Assembly (NCBI GenBank): GCA_025463905.1
Contig: JAODBJ010000048.1
Location: forward strand, 1-42,133
DNA from: Actinomycetes bacterium
GTDB lineage: Bacteria > Actinomycetota > Acidimicrobiia > IMCC26256 > PALSA-610
Length of the DNA stretch: 42,133 nt
Reading direction: 5' to 3'
The notes below the pieces were generated by a model. It did no database searches, was not told where the DNA came from, and saw only the letters and a list, made by a program, of their open reading frames with translations. A program made the translations under genes and the position numbers. Below are positions 1 to 8,525 of this stretch, piece by piece; the stretch's first letter is position 1, and each line of letters starts with the position of its first letter.

Positions 1-2
1 TT

Positions 3-395
3 GCGATCGCGGCGCTGTTCGGCGCGGTGCCGTCGGCATGGGGCGTGCTCGCGATCCCGGCGGCCGCGCTGTGCGGGTGCGCGTTCGCGGCTCCCCTTTC
101 CGCGTTCTCGGCCACCCAGGAAACCGACCTCGGGTTTCCGATCATCATGCGGCTTGGGATCATTCCGCTGTTCCTGTTCTCGGGCACGTTCTTCCCGGTG
201 AAGCAACTTCCGGGATGGGTGCAACCGCTCACCGCCCTTTCGCCGCTCTGGCACGGCGTCGAGTTGTGCCGCGCCGCCACGACCGGACGCGCGCATCTCT
301 GGCCGGTCCTGGGCCATATCGCGGTGCTGGTTGCGTTCGTCGCGATCGGTTCGTGGTTCGGTCGCCGCACGTTCACCCGCCGGTTGGCACCATGA
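3..395 (+). CDS. ABC-2 type transporter permease, 3' part (5' end outside window)
   Basis: This is the C-terminal 130 residues of an integral membrane permease of the ABC-2 (NodJ/DrrB-like) family; the start lies upstream of base 1. The visible part has several hydrophobic helices and the family signature FLFSGTFFPV followed by a short amphipathic stretch and LSPLWHGVEL, the usual end of these exporters. Its stop codon overlaps the ATG of the next permease (ATGA at 392-395), so the two are translationally coupled and probably form a heterodimeric membrane unit. The ATP-binding subunit is not visible and is expected upstream. Substrate cannot be told from sequence. Confidence 0.85.
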   Translation, partial: AIAALFGAVPSAWGVLAIPAAALCGCAFAAPLSAFSATQETDLGFPIIMRLGIIPLFLFSGTFFPVKQLPGWVQPLTALSPLWHGVELCRAATTGRAHLWPVLGHIAVLVAFVAIGSWFGRRTFTRRLAP

Positions 396-1216
396 CCAGC
401 ACTGAGCCGCACGTGCGCGCGCCGATTGGGCGCGTGCTTCCCGTCGGCGCGATGGCGCGCCGTCCGTTGCACATCGTCGAACGCAACGCGCTCGCGTACC
501 GCCGCATGTGGTACGTGTTCGTCGCCGGCTTTGCCGAACCGATCTTCTATCTGCTCTCGATCGGCGTCGGTGTGGGGAAGTTGGTCGGCGACCTTCCGGG
601 GCCGGGCGGCGTGCTCGTCGACTATCGCCATTTCGTCGCACCGGCGTTACTCGCGACCGCCGCGATGAACGGATCCATCTTCGACACCACGTTCAACTTC
701 TTCGTGAAATACAAGTACATGAAGACCTACGACGCGATCCTCGCAACGCCGTTGTCGGCGCGCGACGTCGCGGCAGGTGAGGTGGCTTGGGCGTTGCTGC
801 GCGGCACCGTGTACTCCGCGGTGTTCCTGGTCACGATGGTGGCGTTCGGGCTCGTGTCGTCGTGGTGGGCGTTGCTCGCGGTGCCGTCCGCGGTGCTCAT
901 CGGGTTCGCGTTCGCCGGTGCCGGACTGGCCGCCACCACCTTCATGCGATCCTTCGTCGACTTCGACTACGTGAACCTCGCGATGGTCCCGCTGTTCCTC
1001 TTCTCGGCGACGTTCTTCCCGTTGTCGCGCTACCCCACCGCGCTCGGGCTGGTCGTGCGGGCCACGCCGCTCTATCAGGGCGTCGCGATCGAACGCGCGC
1101 TGGTGCTCGGGCATGTCGACTGGTCACTCATCGCGCATGCCGCGTACCTCGCGGCACTCGGCTTCGTCGGCATGCGCATCGCCGCGCGCCGCATCGGCCA
1201 CCTCTTGCAGCCATAA
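392..1216 (+). CDS. ABC-2 type transporter permease
   Basis: The protein has 274 residues and is a second ABC-2 family permease homologous to the preceding one. Around six hydrophobic helices are seen, with the signature FLFSATFFPLSRYP near residue 205 and ATPLYQGV downstream, matching the FLFSGTFFPV...LSPLWHGV pattern of its neighbour. The start is the ATG in the ATGA overlap with the upstream gene, giving the normal length for this family (about 250-280). Tandem permeases with one ATPase are typical of drug or lipid/polysaccharide exporters in actinobacteria; the substrate here is unknown. No terminator with a T-tract is visible after the stop, only a weak 5-bp inverted repeat. Confidence 0.9.
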   Translation: MTSTEPHVRAPIGRVLPVGAMARRPLHIVERNALAYRRMWYVFVAGFAEPIFYLLSIGVGVGKLVGDLPGPGGVLVDYRHFVAPALLATAAMNGSIFDTTFNFFVKYKYMKTYDAILATPLSARDVAAGEVAWALLRGTVYSAVFLVTMVAFGLVSSWWALLAVPSAVLIGFAFAGAGLAATTFMRSFVDFDYVNLAMVPLFLFSATFFPLSRYPTALGLVVRATPLYQGVAIERALVLGHVDWSLIAHAAYLAALGFVGMRIAARRIGHLLQP

Positions 1217-1301
1217 CCCACCGAACGCCGGGTTGTCGGACTTATGCGACCGTAGAGGCGTACAACTCCAACAACTTGGGATGGGTTCAGCGCTCGGCGC
1301 G

Positions 1302-2393
1302 CTATGGCGCGCGGCTTCCTCGCACGACCACCGGTAGCGCGGACTTGCCGGTCAGCGTCTGCGCGGCGCGCTGGTCGGCGGTACTTGGTCGTGACGCCGG
1401 TGCTGCGGACGACGAGGAGGAGATCGGGAGGATGTCGAGCTGTCCGAACTCGGCGAAGTTCCCGGCGAAGAGGTGGCCGGCGTAGATGCCGTCAAGCCCG
1501 GCGCCGGTCGGCCCCACGCCGTTCACGTCGTCGAACACTCGCGTGTGGGCCGAGTCGGACCACGAGGGCTCCGGCGTGCCGGCGGTCCACACCTTCAGCG
1601 AGATGGTGTGCCCCACAAGCTGCACCCGCACCCAGTACGGCATCACCGCGTCGAGGTCTTGGACGCTGCCAGTACTGCCGACCGCGTCGTCGGGTGCGAC
1701 CTGCTGGTACTGCAGCGACGTCGGTGTCACCGCGGTGACGGTGACGACGCCGCTATACGACGTGTCCGTAAGCGACACGGAGAGCGTGTCGCCGACACGA
1801 ATGCCGTCCGTGTTCGCCATCGCAAGCGTGGTGACGCCGCTGGTGCGCGACGCACCGGTGACGGAACGCACCACCGACAGATCGTCGAACGACGCCGCGC
1901 CGAACTGCGTGAATTGCAGGCTGTGCACACCGTCGGCGAACCACGCGGCCACGTGGATGAGCTGGTCCTGCCCGTAGCTGTAGTCGTGCCAGATCACGTA
2001 ACCCGTCATCGTGCCGTCCGGCTGCCGTTGCGCGCGCAGCACCGTGCCCAGCTGCCCGCCGCCGTCGCTCCACCGACTGTGACCCCGCCATTCGACGACG
2101 ATCTCGGAGTTGGTATCGGATTCGCCGGCCAGGTACCAACGCCGATCGTTGTGTTCGCTCCCGGTCTGGGTGATGCGCCCGGCGGGCGTATCCGGCGCAC
2201 CGACGCTGAACGTGGCCGAGTTCGTTGCGTTGGTGATGGCGACTTCGGTGAGCTGGTTCCAGTCGGACGCGTGCTCCCACCGGATCTGTACGCAGCCGCT
2301 GAGGAGCAGCGCGATGCCGACAAAAACCCCCACCCTCCGCAAGCACTTCAGCGTAACTCGCTTCGGAGAGTGGCGAAAGCTGGGCCAGGGCAT
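1302..2393 (-). CDS. Secreted lipoprotein with concanavalin-like beta-sandwich region
   Basis: The 363-residue protein starts at the ATG complementary to 2391-2393. A longer in-frame start at 2477 is rejected because it would run into the divergent gene. The N-terminus is basic, then hydrophobic, and ends in the lipobox LLSGC, so it should be exported and lipid-anchored. The body is beta-rich. Segments such as GYVIWHDYSY and a WSDSAHTRVF motif near the C-terminus resemble LamG/concanavalin-type domains, which often bind glycans. Between the two halves lies a Thr/Ser/Val-rich block (about residues 165-235, RVGDTLSVSLTD) that reads like a separate small beta domain. Ligand and function are unknown. 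Divergent from the next gene with only 32 bp between starts. Confidence 0.7.
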   Translation of the reverse strand: MPWPSFRHSPKRVTLKCLRRVGVFVGIALLLSGCVQIRWEHASDWNQLTEVAITNATNSATFSVGAPDTPAGRITQTGSEHNDRRWYLAGESDTNSEIVVEWRGHSRWSDGGGQLGTVLRAQRQPDGTMTGYVIWHDYSYGQDQLIHVAAWFADGVHSLQFTQFGAASFDDLSVVRSVTGASRTSGVTTLAMANTDGIRVGDTLSVSLTDTSYSGVVTVTAVTPTSLQYQQVAPDDAVGSTGSVQDLDAVMPYWVRVQLVGHTISLKVWTAGTPEPSWSDSAHTRVFDDVNGVGPTGAGLDGIYAGHLFAGNFAEFGQLDILPISSSSSAAPASRPSTADQRAAQTLTGKSALPVVVRGSRAP

Positions 2394-2425
2394 CCGGTTC
2401 GCTCCAGGGTTTAGGGTCCCGCGCC

Positions 2426-3490
2426 ATGTCGTACCGAGTGATCCAATGGAGTACCGGCAACGTCGGTCGCTACGCACTGCGCCTGATCGCCGGGCACCCA
2501 GATCTCGAACTCGTGGGCTGTTGGGTGAGCAGCGAGGCCAAGCGCGGCAAAGACGTAGGCACGCTCGCCGGCATCGCGCCGATCGGGATCGCCGCCACCG
2601 ACGACGCCGACGCGCTGCTCGCGCTCGACGCCGACTGCGTGTGTTACACGGCGACCGCCGACCTGCGACCGATGGAAGCGATCGCCGACATGGCGCGCAT
2701 CCTGCAGTCGGGCAAGAACGTCGTGTCGAGCTCGGTTGTCCCGCTGATTTTCCCCGACCATGTGGAACCCGCGATGCGCAAGCCGCTCGAAGACGCGTGC
2801 CGAACGGCCGGGGTGTCGTTCTTCACGTCGGGCATCGACCCCGGTTGGGCCAACGATCTCCTGCCCCTCGTGCTCACCGGTGCGTGCGAGTACGTGACGT
2901 CGGTACGCGTGATGGAAATCGTCAACTACGCGACCTACGCGCAACCCACGGTGTTGTTCGACACCATGGGCTTCGGGCACCCACTCGATCACACGCCACT
3001 GTTGCTCATCCCCGGCGTCCTCACCTTCGCGTGGGGCGGCGTGCTCAAGGTGCTCGCGGCGGGGCTCGGCGTGGAACTCGACGAGATCCGCGAAGTGCAC
3101 GAGCGCCGGCCCGCCACCAGCCGGCTCGACCTCGGCTTCGGCGTTATCGAAGAAGGCACCACCGCCGCGATGCGTTTCGAGGTGCAGGGCATGGTGGACG
3201 GGGAACCGAAGATCGTGGTCGAGCACGTCACACGACTCGCCGACGACCTCGCACCGGAATGGCCCCAACCGATCGGCCACAGCGGCTATCGCGTGATGAT
3301 CACCGGCAACCCGAGCTACACGTGCGACGTGCAGATGATGGGCGACGACGGCGACCACAACACGGGCGGTCTCGTGGGTACCGCGGCGCGCCTCGTGAAC
3401 GCGATCCCGGCCGTGTGTGCCGCGCCACCCGGCTTGCTGTCGACCCTCGATCTGCCCTTGGTGACGGCGCGCGGTCTCGTTCGTTCGTGA
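2426..3490 (+). CDS. DapB-fold NAD(P)-dependent dehydrogenase (dihydrodipicolinate reductase-like)
   Basis: The protein has 354 residues with an N-terminal Rossmann start VIQWSTGNVGRYALR (residues about 5-19) that fits a GxxGxxG-type dinucleotide site. The rest matches actinobacterial proteins annotated as dihydrodipicolinate reductase N-terminal domain proteins, a family related to 2,4-diaminopentanoate dehydrogenase. It lacks the lysine-biosynthesis signature of true DapB, so a role in diaminopimelate synthesis is unlikely. Its TGA overlaps the GTG of the thioesterase gene (GTGA at 3487-3490), and an AidB-like dehydrogenase follows. That context suggests oxidation of a lipid-like or branched substrate, which is inference only. 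The Shine-Dalgarno signal before the ATG is weak. Confidence 0.75.
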   Translation: MSYRVIQWSTGNVGRYALRLIAGHPDLELVGCWVSSEAKRGKDVGTLAGIAPIGIAATDDADALLALDADCVCYTATADLRPMEAIADMARILQSGKNVVSSSVVPLIFPDHVEPAMRKPLEDACRTAGVSFFTSGIDPGWANDLLPLVLTGACEYVTSVRVMEIVNYATYAQPTVLFDTMGFGHPLDHTPLLLIPGVLTFAWGGVLKVLAAGLGVELDEIREVHERRPATSRLDLGFGVIEEGTTAAMRFEVQGMVDGEPKIVVEHVTRLADDLAPEWPQPIGHSGYRVMITGNPSYTCDVQMMGDDGDHNTGGLVGTAARLVNAIPAVCAAPPGLLSTLDLPLVTARGLVRS

Positions 3491-4359
3491 CGCTCGAGGA
3501 CCCGATCGACCCAACCGACCCGGTCGACCCGGCCGACACCTCGGTGCAACGGCTGCTTGCGCTACTCGAACTCGAACGAGTGGATCGCGACTTGTTTCGA
3601 GCCGCGGCCGGGGGCGCGTGGCCGACCGGTCGGCTCTTCGGTGGCCAGGTCGCGGCGCAGGCGCTACGGGCCGCCGCGAACACCGTGGACATCGATCACT
3701 TCGTGCACTCGATGCACGGCTACTTCCTGCGCCCCGGTTCACCCAAGACGCCCGTGTTGTTCCACGTCGACCGCATCCGCGACGGCCAATCGTTCACGAC
3801 CCGGCGGGTCGTCGCCGTGCAAGAAGGCGAAGCGATCTTCACGTTGAGCACGTCGTTCCACAAGCACGAACCGGGTGCCGAGTACCAAGTACCGATTCCC
3901 CAAGGCGTCCCCGATCCCACATCGGCGACCGAGTGGTACGAGAGCCCGCTCGCGCGCTTCGGGAAAAGCGGCCCATTCGACGTGCGTGAGATGAAGCCGA
4001 CGCCGCGCGACGAACGGGGCGCGATCGAAACGACCCGGCGCGTGTGGCTCCGGATCCGCCAACCCCTTGGCGACGACCCGGCGCTACACGCCTGCATCCT
4101 CACGTTCGTTTCCGACATGGGCGCCGTGTACGCGGCGGCGATCCCGGTCGGTGGCAGGCTCGACAACATCATGGGTGCGAGCCTCGACCATTCGGTGTGG
4201 TTCCACCGGCCGGTTCGGCTCGACGACTGGGTGCTCTACGACCTCCGCCCGATATCGAACGCGGGATCGCGAGGGCTGGTGCAGGGCACGTTCCACACCC
4301 GCGACGGCGCGTGTGTCGCGTCTGTCGCGCAAGAGGCCCTGATCCGGCCGCTGAAATAG
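3487..4359 (+). CDS. tesB: Acyl-CoA thioesterase II (TesB family)
   Basis: The protein has 290 residues, the normal size for TesB (E. coli about 286), and hydrolyses acyl-CoA to free fatty acid and CoA in the cytoplasm. It shows the double hot-dog layout. The N-terminal half has GRLFGGQVAAQAL and the HGYFLRPG motif after a His-rich stretch; the C-terminal half has the LDHSVWFHRP motif, followed by DWVLYD, and a final GLVQGTFHTRDGACVASVAQEALIR-type segment. The start is a GTG overlapping the previous stop, so translation is coupled. A Pro/Asp repeat (DPIDPTDPVDPAD) at the extreme N-terminus is unusual and may be a flexible leader. Confidence in the family is high. Confidence 0.93.
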   Translation: MTLEDPIDPTDPVDPADTSVQRLLALLELERVDRDLFRAAAGGAWPTGRLFGGQVAAQALRAAANTVDIDHFVHSMHGYFLRPGSPKTPVLFHVDRIRDGQSFTTRRVVAVQEGEAIFTLSTSFHKHEPGAEYQVPIPQGVPDPTSATEWYESPLARFGKSGPFDVREMKPTPRDERGAIETTRRVWLRIRQPLGDDPALHACILTFVSDMGAVYAAAIPVGGRLDNIMGASLDHSVWFHRPVRLDDWVLYDLRPISNAGSRGLVQGTFHTRDGACVASVAQEALIRPLK

Positions 4360-4386
4360 TGGCCGTCGGTCGATAGCGTTGGCTGC

Positions 4387-6015
4387 GTGCCGACCCACGA
4401 CGTGTTCAACCAACCGCCGCCGCTCGAGGGCTACGACGTGTTCGGCGCCGATGCCGTGTTGGCCGACGGCGTGCAACGCGAAGGCGCCGCCCACGCAGTC
4501 GACGAGCTGCATGCGCTGGGAACGCTCGCCGGTTCGCCCGACGCGATCCAGTGGGGCTTTACCGCGAATGCGTTCCCGCCGGTGCTGCGCACGCATGACC
4601 GTTACGGCAACCGCATCGACGAGATCACGTATCACCCCGCCTACCACGAGTTGATGCGTGTCGCGGTCGCCAACGGCCTACACGCGACGCCGTGGACCGA
4701 CCCGCGTCCCGGCGCGCACGTCGCGCGCGCCGCGGGGTTCTTCGTGTGGTCGCAGGTCGAAGCGGGGCACGGCTGTCCGATCTCCATGACCTACGCAGTG
4801 GTGCCCGCACTGCAAGCGAACGAAGCCGTAACCGACGAGTGGCTCCCGCGGCTCGCATCGCGCGACTACGACCCTGCCAATCGCCCCGCGTCGGAGAAGC
4901 GCGGCGCAATCGCGGGTATGGCGATGACCGAGAAGCAGGGCGGCTCCGACGTGCGGGCGAACACGACGCGGGCCGCGCCTGCCGCCGACGGAACGTACCG
5001 GCTTACGGGCCACAAGTGGTTCTGCTCTGCACCGGCGTCCGACATGTTCTTGATGCTGGCGCAAGCCCCCGACGGCCTGTCGTGCTTCCAAGTGCCGCGC
5101 TACACACCCGAAGGCGAACGCAATCCCATTCGCATACAACGGTTGAAAGACAAGCTCGGGAATCGTTCGAACGCCTCGGGCGAGATCGAGTTCGAGGGCG
5201 CATGGGGTCGTTTGATCGGTGACGAAGGTCGCGGTGTCCGCACCATCATCGAAATGGTGAACCACACCCGTCTCGACTGTGTGATCGGCGCGTCGGCGAC
5301 GCTCCGTCAAGCCGTGGCGCAGGCGACGCATCATTGCGCGCACCGCGCCGCGTTCGGCCATGCGTTGATCGATCAACCGTTGATGACGAACGTGCTCGCC
5401 GACGTCGCGGTGGAATCCGAGGCGGCGACCATCCTCATGCTGCGTCTCGCACGCGCGTACGACGCTCGCGACGACGAGAGCGAGGCAACGTTCCGGAGGC
5501 TCGCCACGGCCGTCGGCAAGTACTGGGTGAACAAGCGGCTCCCGCACGCGGTAGGCGAAGCACTCGAATGCCTGGGCGGGAACGGCTACGTCGAAGAATC
5601 GATCATGCCTCGCCTTTTCCGCGAGAGCCCGTTGAACGGAATCTGGGAAGGTTCCGGCAACGTGATGTGTCTCGACGTGCTGCGGGCCATGGCCCGCGAA
5701 CCGGAGAGTGTCGAGGTTTTCCGGGCCGAACTCGACCTCGCGGCCGGCGCCGACCCGCGTTTCGACGCGGCGCGGCGCGAACTCGACAACGAACTCACCG
5801 ACCTCGACGCGATCGAGCACCGCGCGCGGCGCCTCGTCGAACGCATGGCGTTGCTCCTCGAAGGTTCGTTGGTGCTCCGCCATGCACATCCGGCCGTGGC
5901 CGACGCGTTCTGCGCGTCGCGCCTCGGGCGCGACGGAGGTCTCGCGTTCGGCACGTTGCCGCGCGGCACCGATGTACGCACGATCGTCGAGCGCGCGCGA
6001 CCCAAAGTCGCGTAA
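4387..6015 (+). CDS. aidB: Acyl-CoA dehydrogenase, AidB-like
   Basis: The protein has 542 residues, essentially the length of E. coli AidB (541). Diagnostic AidB-branch motifs are present: MTEKQGGSDV at residues 180-189, TGHKWFCSAP, RLKDKLGNRSNASGEIEF, then CLGGNGYVEES and LNGIWEGSGNVMCLDVLR. This flavoprotein family is FAD-dependent. E. coli AidB is induced by alkylation damage and has isovaleryl-CoA dehydrogenase activity, but many actinobacterial members sit in fatty-acid gene sets, as here behind tesB. A direct DNA-protection role is therefore not assumed. It starts with GTG at 4387, 27 bp after the thioesterase stop, so probably the same operon. It lies convergent with the PAP2 gene, with no gap between the stop codons. 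Confidence 0.92.
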   Translation: MPTHDVFNQPPPLEGYDVFGADAVLADGVQREGAAHAVDELHALGTLAGSPDAIQWGFTANAFPPVLRTHDRYGNRIDEITYHPAYHELMRVAVANGLHATPWTDPRPGAHVARAAGFFVWSQVEAGHGCPISMTYAVVPALQANEAVTDEWLPRLASRDYDPANRPASEKRGAIAGMAMTEKQGGSDVRANTTRAAPAADGTYRLTGHKWFCSAPASDMFLMLAQAPDGLSCFQVPRYTPEGERNPIRIQRLKDKLGNRSNASGEIEFEGAWGRLIGDEGRGVRTIIEMVNHTRLDCVIGASATLRQAVAQATHHCAHRAAFGHALIDQPLMTNVLADVAVESEAATILMLRLARAYDARDDESEATFRRLATAVGKYWVNKRLPHAVGEALECLGGNGYVEESIMPRLFRESPLNGIWEGSGNVMCLDVLRAMAREPESVEVFRAELDLAAGADPRFDAARRELDNELTDLDAIEHRARRLVERMALLLEGSLVLRHAHPAVADAFCASRLGRDGGLAFGTLPRGTDVRTIVERARPKVA

Positions 6016-6924
6016 CTAGTCGTCGACGAGTGCGGGCGGGTCGAGAGTCACCCCGCGCAGAACCGTGAGCAATGCCGCGCCGAGAAGCGCGACCGTCGCA
6101 CTGATCGCGACCGCCGCGGCCACGAAGGCGCGGGTCTTGTTGAGGACGAAGAGTTGGTCGCTCTTGCCGACCACGCCGATGAGCACCGCGAACGCTGCGA
6201 TGATCAGGCCGACGCCGGTGGCGGCGAGCAGCGACGCGATCCGCGGCGTCGCTCGCGCCGCGACCACATCAGGCGCGCGTCGCGCACCGCGCCACAGCGC
6301 GAGGCTGAGCGCGGCGGCCGCGCCCCAGCCGATCGCGACCGCGTACCCACCGAGAACATCGCTCGGGCGGTGCCAACCGACAACGACGGTTGCGACACCG
6401 ATGGCCGCGGCGTACGTGAAGCCCACGATTCCCACCGTGCCGCGCCAGCGGTGCGGCACCACCAATACGGCCGCGACCGCGACCGACATTGCGACGGTCG
6501 AGTGGCCGCTCGGGTACGTGTTCTTCACGATCGGGGCATGTGCGAGCAGGACTGGGCGGGTGAGCACGAAGTGCTTCAACACTTCGCTGGTGAGATTCGC
6601 GCCGAACGTCGCGATGCCGACGACGATCGCCAGGCGCGGACGACCGCGTCCGAACGCGAGCAACGCCAGCACCCCGATCGCGACGGCAAGCGAGCTCACG
6701 CTGATCGTGGCCAGCATCACTCGCGCGCCGTGCGTCGCTTGGTGCGTGGCGATGTGGCGGCCGAGCCAAGCTGCGTTGTCGAGCTTCTGGCCCTGCGTTG
6801 TGCGCACACCGACGAGGTAACCGGCGACCAACAGCGCGGCCGAGCCGAAGCCGAGCGCGACCAGTTGGCGCATCACCGTCGTGTCGCGACGTACTGCGAC
6901 GGGTCGGTCGGGAGCGATCACCAT
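6016..6924 (-). CDS. PAP2 superfamily membrane phosphatase
   Basis: The 302-residue polytopic membrane protein has the PAP2 phosphatase signature: a Lys/Arg-Pro element LKHFVLTRP (one residue shorter than the textbook spacing), then NTYPSGHST with the PSGH core, then VVVGWHRPSDVLGGY with the catalytic His and supporting Asp. Such enzymes dephosphorylate lipid phosphates, for example undecaprenyl pyrophosphate or phosphatidic acid, at the membrane. The C-terminal third adds two extra predicted helices. The ATG at 6924 is chosen; upstream in-frame starts would overlap the end of the protease gene. The two genes run in the same direction with a 64-bp gap. Exact lipid substrate is not determinable. 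Confidence 0.85.
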   Translation of the reverse strand: MVIAPDRPVAVRRDTTVMRQLVALGFGSAALLVAGYLVGVRTTQGQKLDNAAWLGRHIATHQATHGARVMLATISVSSLAVAIGVLALLAFGRGRPRLAIVVGIATFGANLTSEVLKHFVLTRPVLLAHAPIVKNTYPSGHSTVAMSVAVAAVLVVPHRWRGTVGIVGFTYAAAIGVATVVVGWHRPSDVLGGYAVAIGWGAAAALSLALWRGARRAPDVVAARATPRIASLLAATGVGLIIAAFAVLIGVVGKSDQLFVLNKTRAFVAAAVAISATVALLGAALLTVLRGVTLDPPALVDD

Positions 6925-6988
6925 GAACCCGCCATGATGGCGCACGTCGAACGCGCCGCCGGCGCGCCAACCCGCCTGCACCGGCGAG

Positions 6989-7693
6989 TCAGCGCGCGGG
7001 CGACCTCGCCGCTCGGCCCGCATGCCAGTACCCGAGCAACTTCGCTCCGTCGCTGCTTTTCGTGCGCGACCCGTTGTGGAGATTCTGCGGCCACAGCGCC
7101 GAGAGGCAATGGATGGCGTGCACGACGGCGCTCAGCAGGAACAGCGGCTGGGTCCGCCACTGTTGCACGGTGAGTACGGCACCAGCGACGAGCGCGTTCG
7201 CGAGCGGTCCGGCCGCCGCGATGATCGCCCGCCGTCGGAGTGACATCGCGGCGCCGTCCTTGGCCCAGCGTGTGGTTCCACCGCTCGGATAGCACCGCAC
7301 GGTCCAGGCGCCCCGCTTCAACAACACGCGCCCGCGCCCGATGGACACCTCCACCAAGCGTCCGCCCATCGCCTTCGCGGCGACCGCATGCCCGCTCTCG
7401 TGCACGAGCAGCGGTGCCCACAGCAGAAGGAGCCATGCCGCGACGACCCACCACGCTCCCGCGTAGGAGCGGTAACCCAGGCAAACGGCGACCGCGAACG
7501 CAGGCACGATGCAGCACAAGGCCAGGGCGGCGCGGTCGTCTTCACGCTTCCAGCACGGAGCGCACCACTGATGCCGCCGGTGCCGGCGCGGCTCACCGTA
7601 GATCCCCCGACCGCAGCGGTCGCAGGTGGGGACAAGCAGCAACGTGGGCACTCGGCGGCGCACTGCGCCGATTGGCATGGAGTTCCCCGCCAT
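6989..7693 (-). CDS. M50-type site-2 protease-like membrane protein with N-terminal zinc ribbon
   Basis: The protein has about 234 residues. It begins with a small cysteine module (CDRCGRGIYG ... WCAPCW, two CxxC pairs) that looks like a zinc ribbon, then two hydrophobic segments. The catalytic motif HESGH (HExxH) sits at the start of a helix. A later hydrophobic segment is followed by LWPQNLHNGSRTKSSDGAKLL-like sequence, where the Asp-Gly pair probably corresponds to the third zinc ligand of M50 peptidases. The usual NxxPxPxLDG form is degenerate. Start could be 7693 or 7678, both ATG. This could be a regulated intramembrane protease or a related non-classical enzyme. It is divergent from the P460-like gene. 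Confidence 0.7.
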   Translation of the reverse strand: MAGNSMPIGAVRRRVPTLLLVPTCDRCGRGIYGEPRRHRRHQWCAPCWKREDDRAALALCCIVPAFAVAVCLGYRSYAGAWWVVAAWLLLLWAPLLVHESGHAVAAKAMGGRLVEVSIGRGRVLLKRGAWTVRCYPSGGTTRWAKDGAAMSLRRRAIIAAAGPLANALVAGAVLTVQQWRTQPLFLLSAVVHAIHCLSALWPQNLHNGSRTKSSDGAKLLGYWHAGRAARSPAR

Positions 7694-7836
7694 CGCCAAG
7701 GGATCGGCACCCGCGGCCGCCGGCCTGAGCAGATAATGAAGCGCAGGGGTTGCGCGAACACGCGCAGTTCCGGGGTCGAGATGGTCGAGGTCATCTGAAC
7801 GATGAACCCGCGCCCACCGCCGCACGTACACCGCTT

Positions 7837-8424
7837 ATGCACCTCTCCAGATGGCGTTCGGGCGCGCTCGTGTGGGTTCTGCCATTCCTCTTCGCGGCTG
7901 TCGCGGTCGCGTGCGGTGGCGCTGCGCACACTGCCGAGCCGACCACGACACGGCCGCCGACACCGACAACAAAGACCGAAGACGTCCACATGAACGCGGA
8001 CGACTTCCACAACCTGCACACCATGACCCACGTGCGCGGCTTCTACGTGACCAACGTGCTCGGTCACCTCGACGCGACGCTCGCCGTCGCGCGCTCGCCC
8101 AACGGCGGGCAGTACCCGACCGGCACGCTGCTGCAACTCGTACCGCAGGAAGCGATGGTGAAGCACCGCCACGGCTACGACCCGACAACGAACGACTGGG
8201 AGTTCTTCTCCCTCGACGTGTCTGCGCAGGGCACCAAGATCGTCACCCGCGGTGGGCAGGCGGTCATGAACCGATTCGGCGGCAGCTGCGCGTCCTGCCA
8301 CTCGGCGGCCAACCCGAAGTTCGACCTCGTGTGCGAGCACGATCACGGCTGCGCGCCGCTCCCCATCGGCGACGACGTGATCCGGGCGGTCCAAAATGCC
8401 GATCCGCGGCCGGTTTCGCACTGA
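7837..8424 (+). CDS. Cytochrome P460-like haem lipoprotein
   Basis: The 195-residue protein has a signal peptide ending in a lipobox (residues about 16-26, VAVACGG), so it should be attached to the outer face of the cytoplasmic membrane. A Thr/Pro linker (TTTRPPTPTTKT) follows. The C-terminal domain has the pattern of cytochrome P460-like proteins: a YPTGTLLQLVP segment, WEFFSLDVS, then a single c-type haem motif CASCH, followed by a short tail with two more cysteines (VCEHDHGC). P460 proteins elsewhere oxidise hydroxylamine or act as electron carriers, but substrate cannot be assigned here. The family call rests on overall pattern and is moderate. The CASCH motif itself is certain. Confidence 0.6.
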   Translation: MHLSRWRSGALVWVLPFLFAAVAVACGGAAHTAEPTTTRPPTPTTKTEDVHMNADDFHNLHTMTHVRGFYVTNVLGHLDATLAVARSPNGGQYPTGTLLQLVPQEAMVKHRHGYDPTTNDWEFFSLDVSAQGTKIVTRGGQAVMNRFGGSCASCHSAANPKFDLVCEHDHGCAPLPIGDDVIRAVQNADPRPVSH

Positions 8425-8497
8425 GCGCTGACACCCACGGCGCGACCCTCGGGCTCACAAAACGCAGAGCGTGACCCTACGGCCCCGGTGTCTGCTG

Positions 8498-8513
8498 CCT
8501 ACCGAACGGTAGG
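8498..8513. promoter_or_regulatory. Palindromic operator candidate upstream of acyl-ACP desaturase
   Basis: The sequence cctaccgaacggtagg is a perfect 7-bp inverted repeat (CCTACCG/CGGTAGG) around a 2-bp centre, 12 bp before the ATG of the desaturase. Its shape resembles operators of TetR-type regulators, several of which control fatty-acid desaturation genes. The 3' arm also contributes to the AGGTAGG Shine-Dalgarno, so a bound repressor would block the transcript start. No regulator gene lies next to it. Confidence 0.45.
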
Positions 8514-8525
8514 TAGGCTGGGTGC

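Noticed and set aside
1215-1234. AACCC/GGGTT hairpin after the ABC permease as a terminator
   Set aside because: The stem is only 5 bp with a 10-nt loop and no T-tract.
2411-3742. Long minus-strand frame opposite the DapB-like and TesB genes
   Set aside because: It has an Arg/His-rich composition typical of antisense frames in GC-rich DNA and no recognisable domain.
4678-5889. Long antisense open frame opposite the AidB-like gene
   Set aside because: High GC content creates long shadow frames; the product is Arg/Val/His-rich with no domain, and the sense strand encodes a clear AidB-like enzyme.
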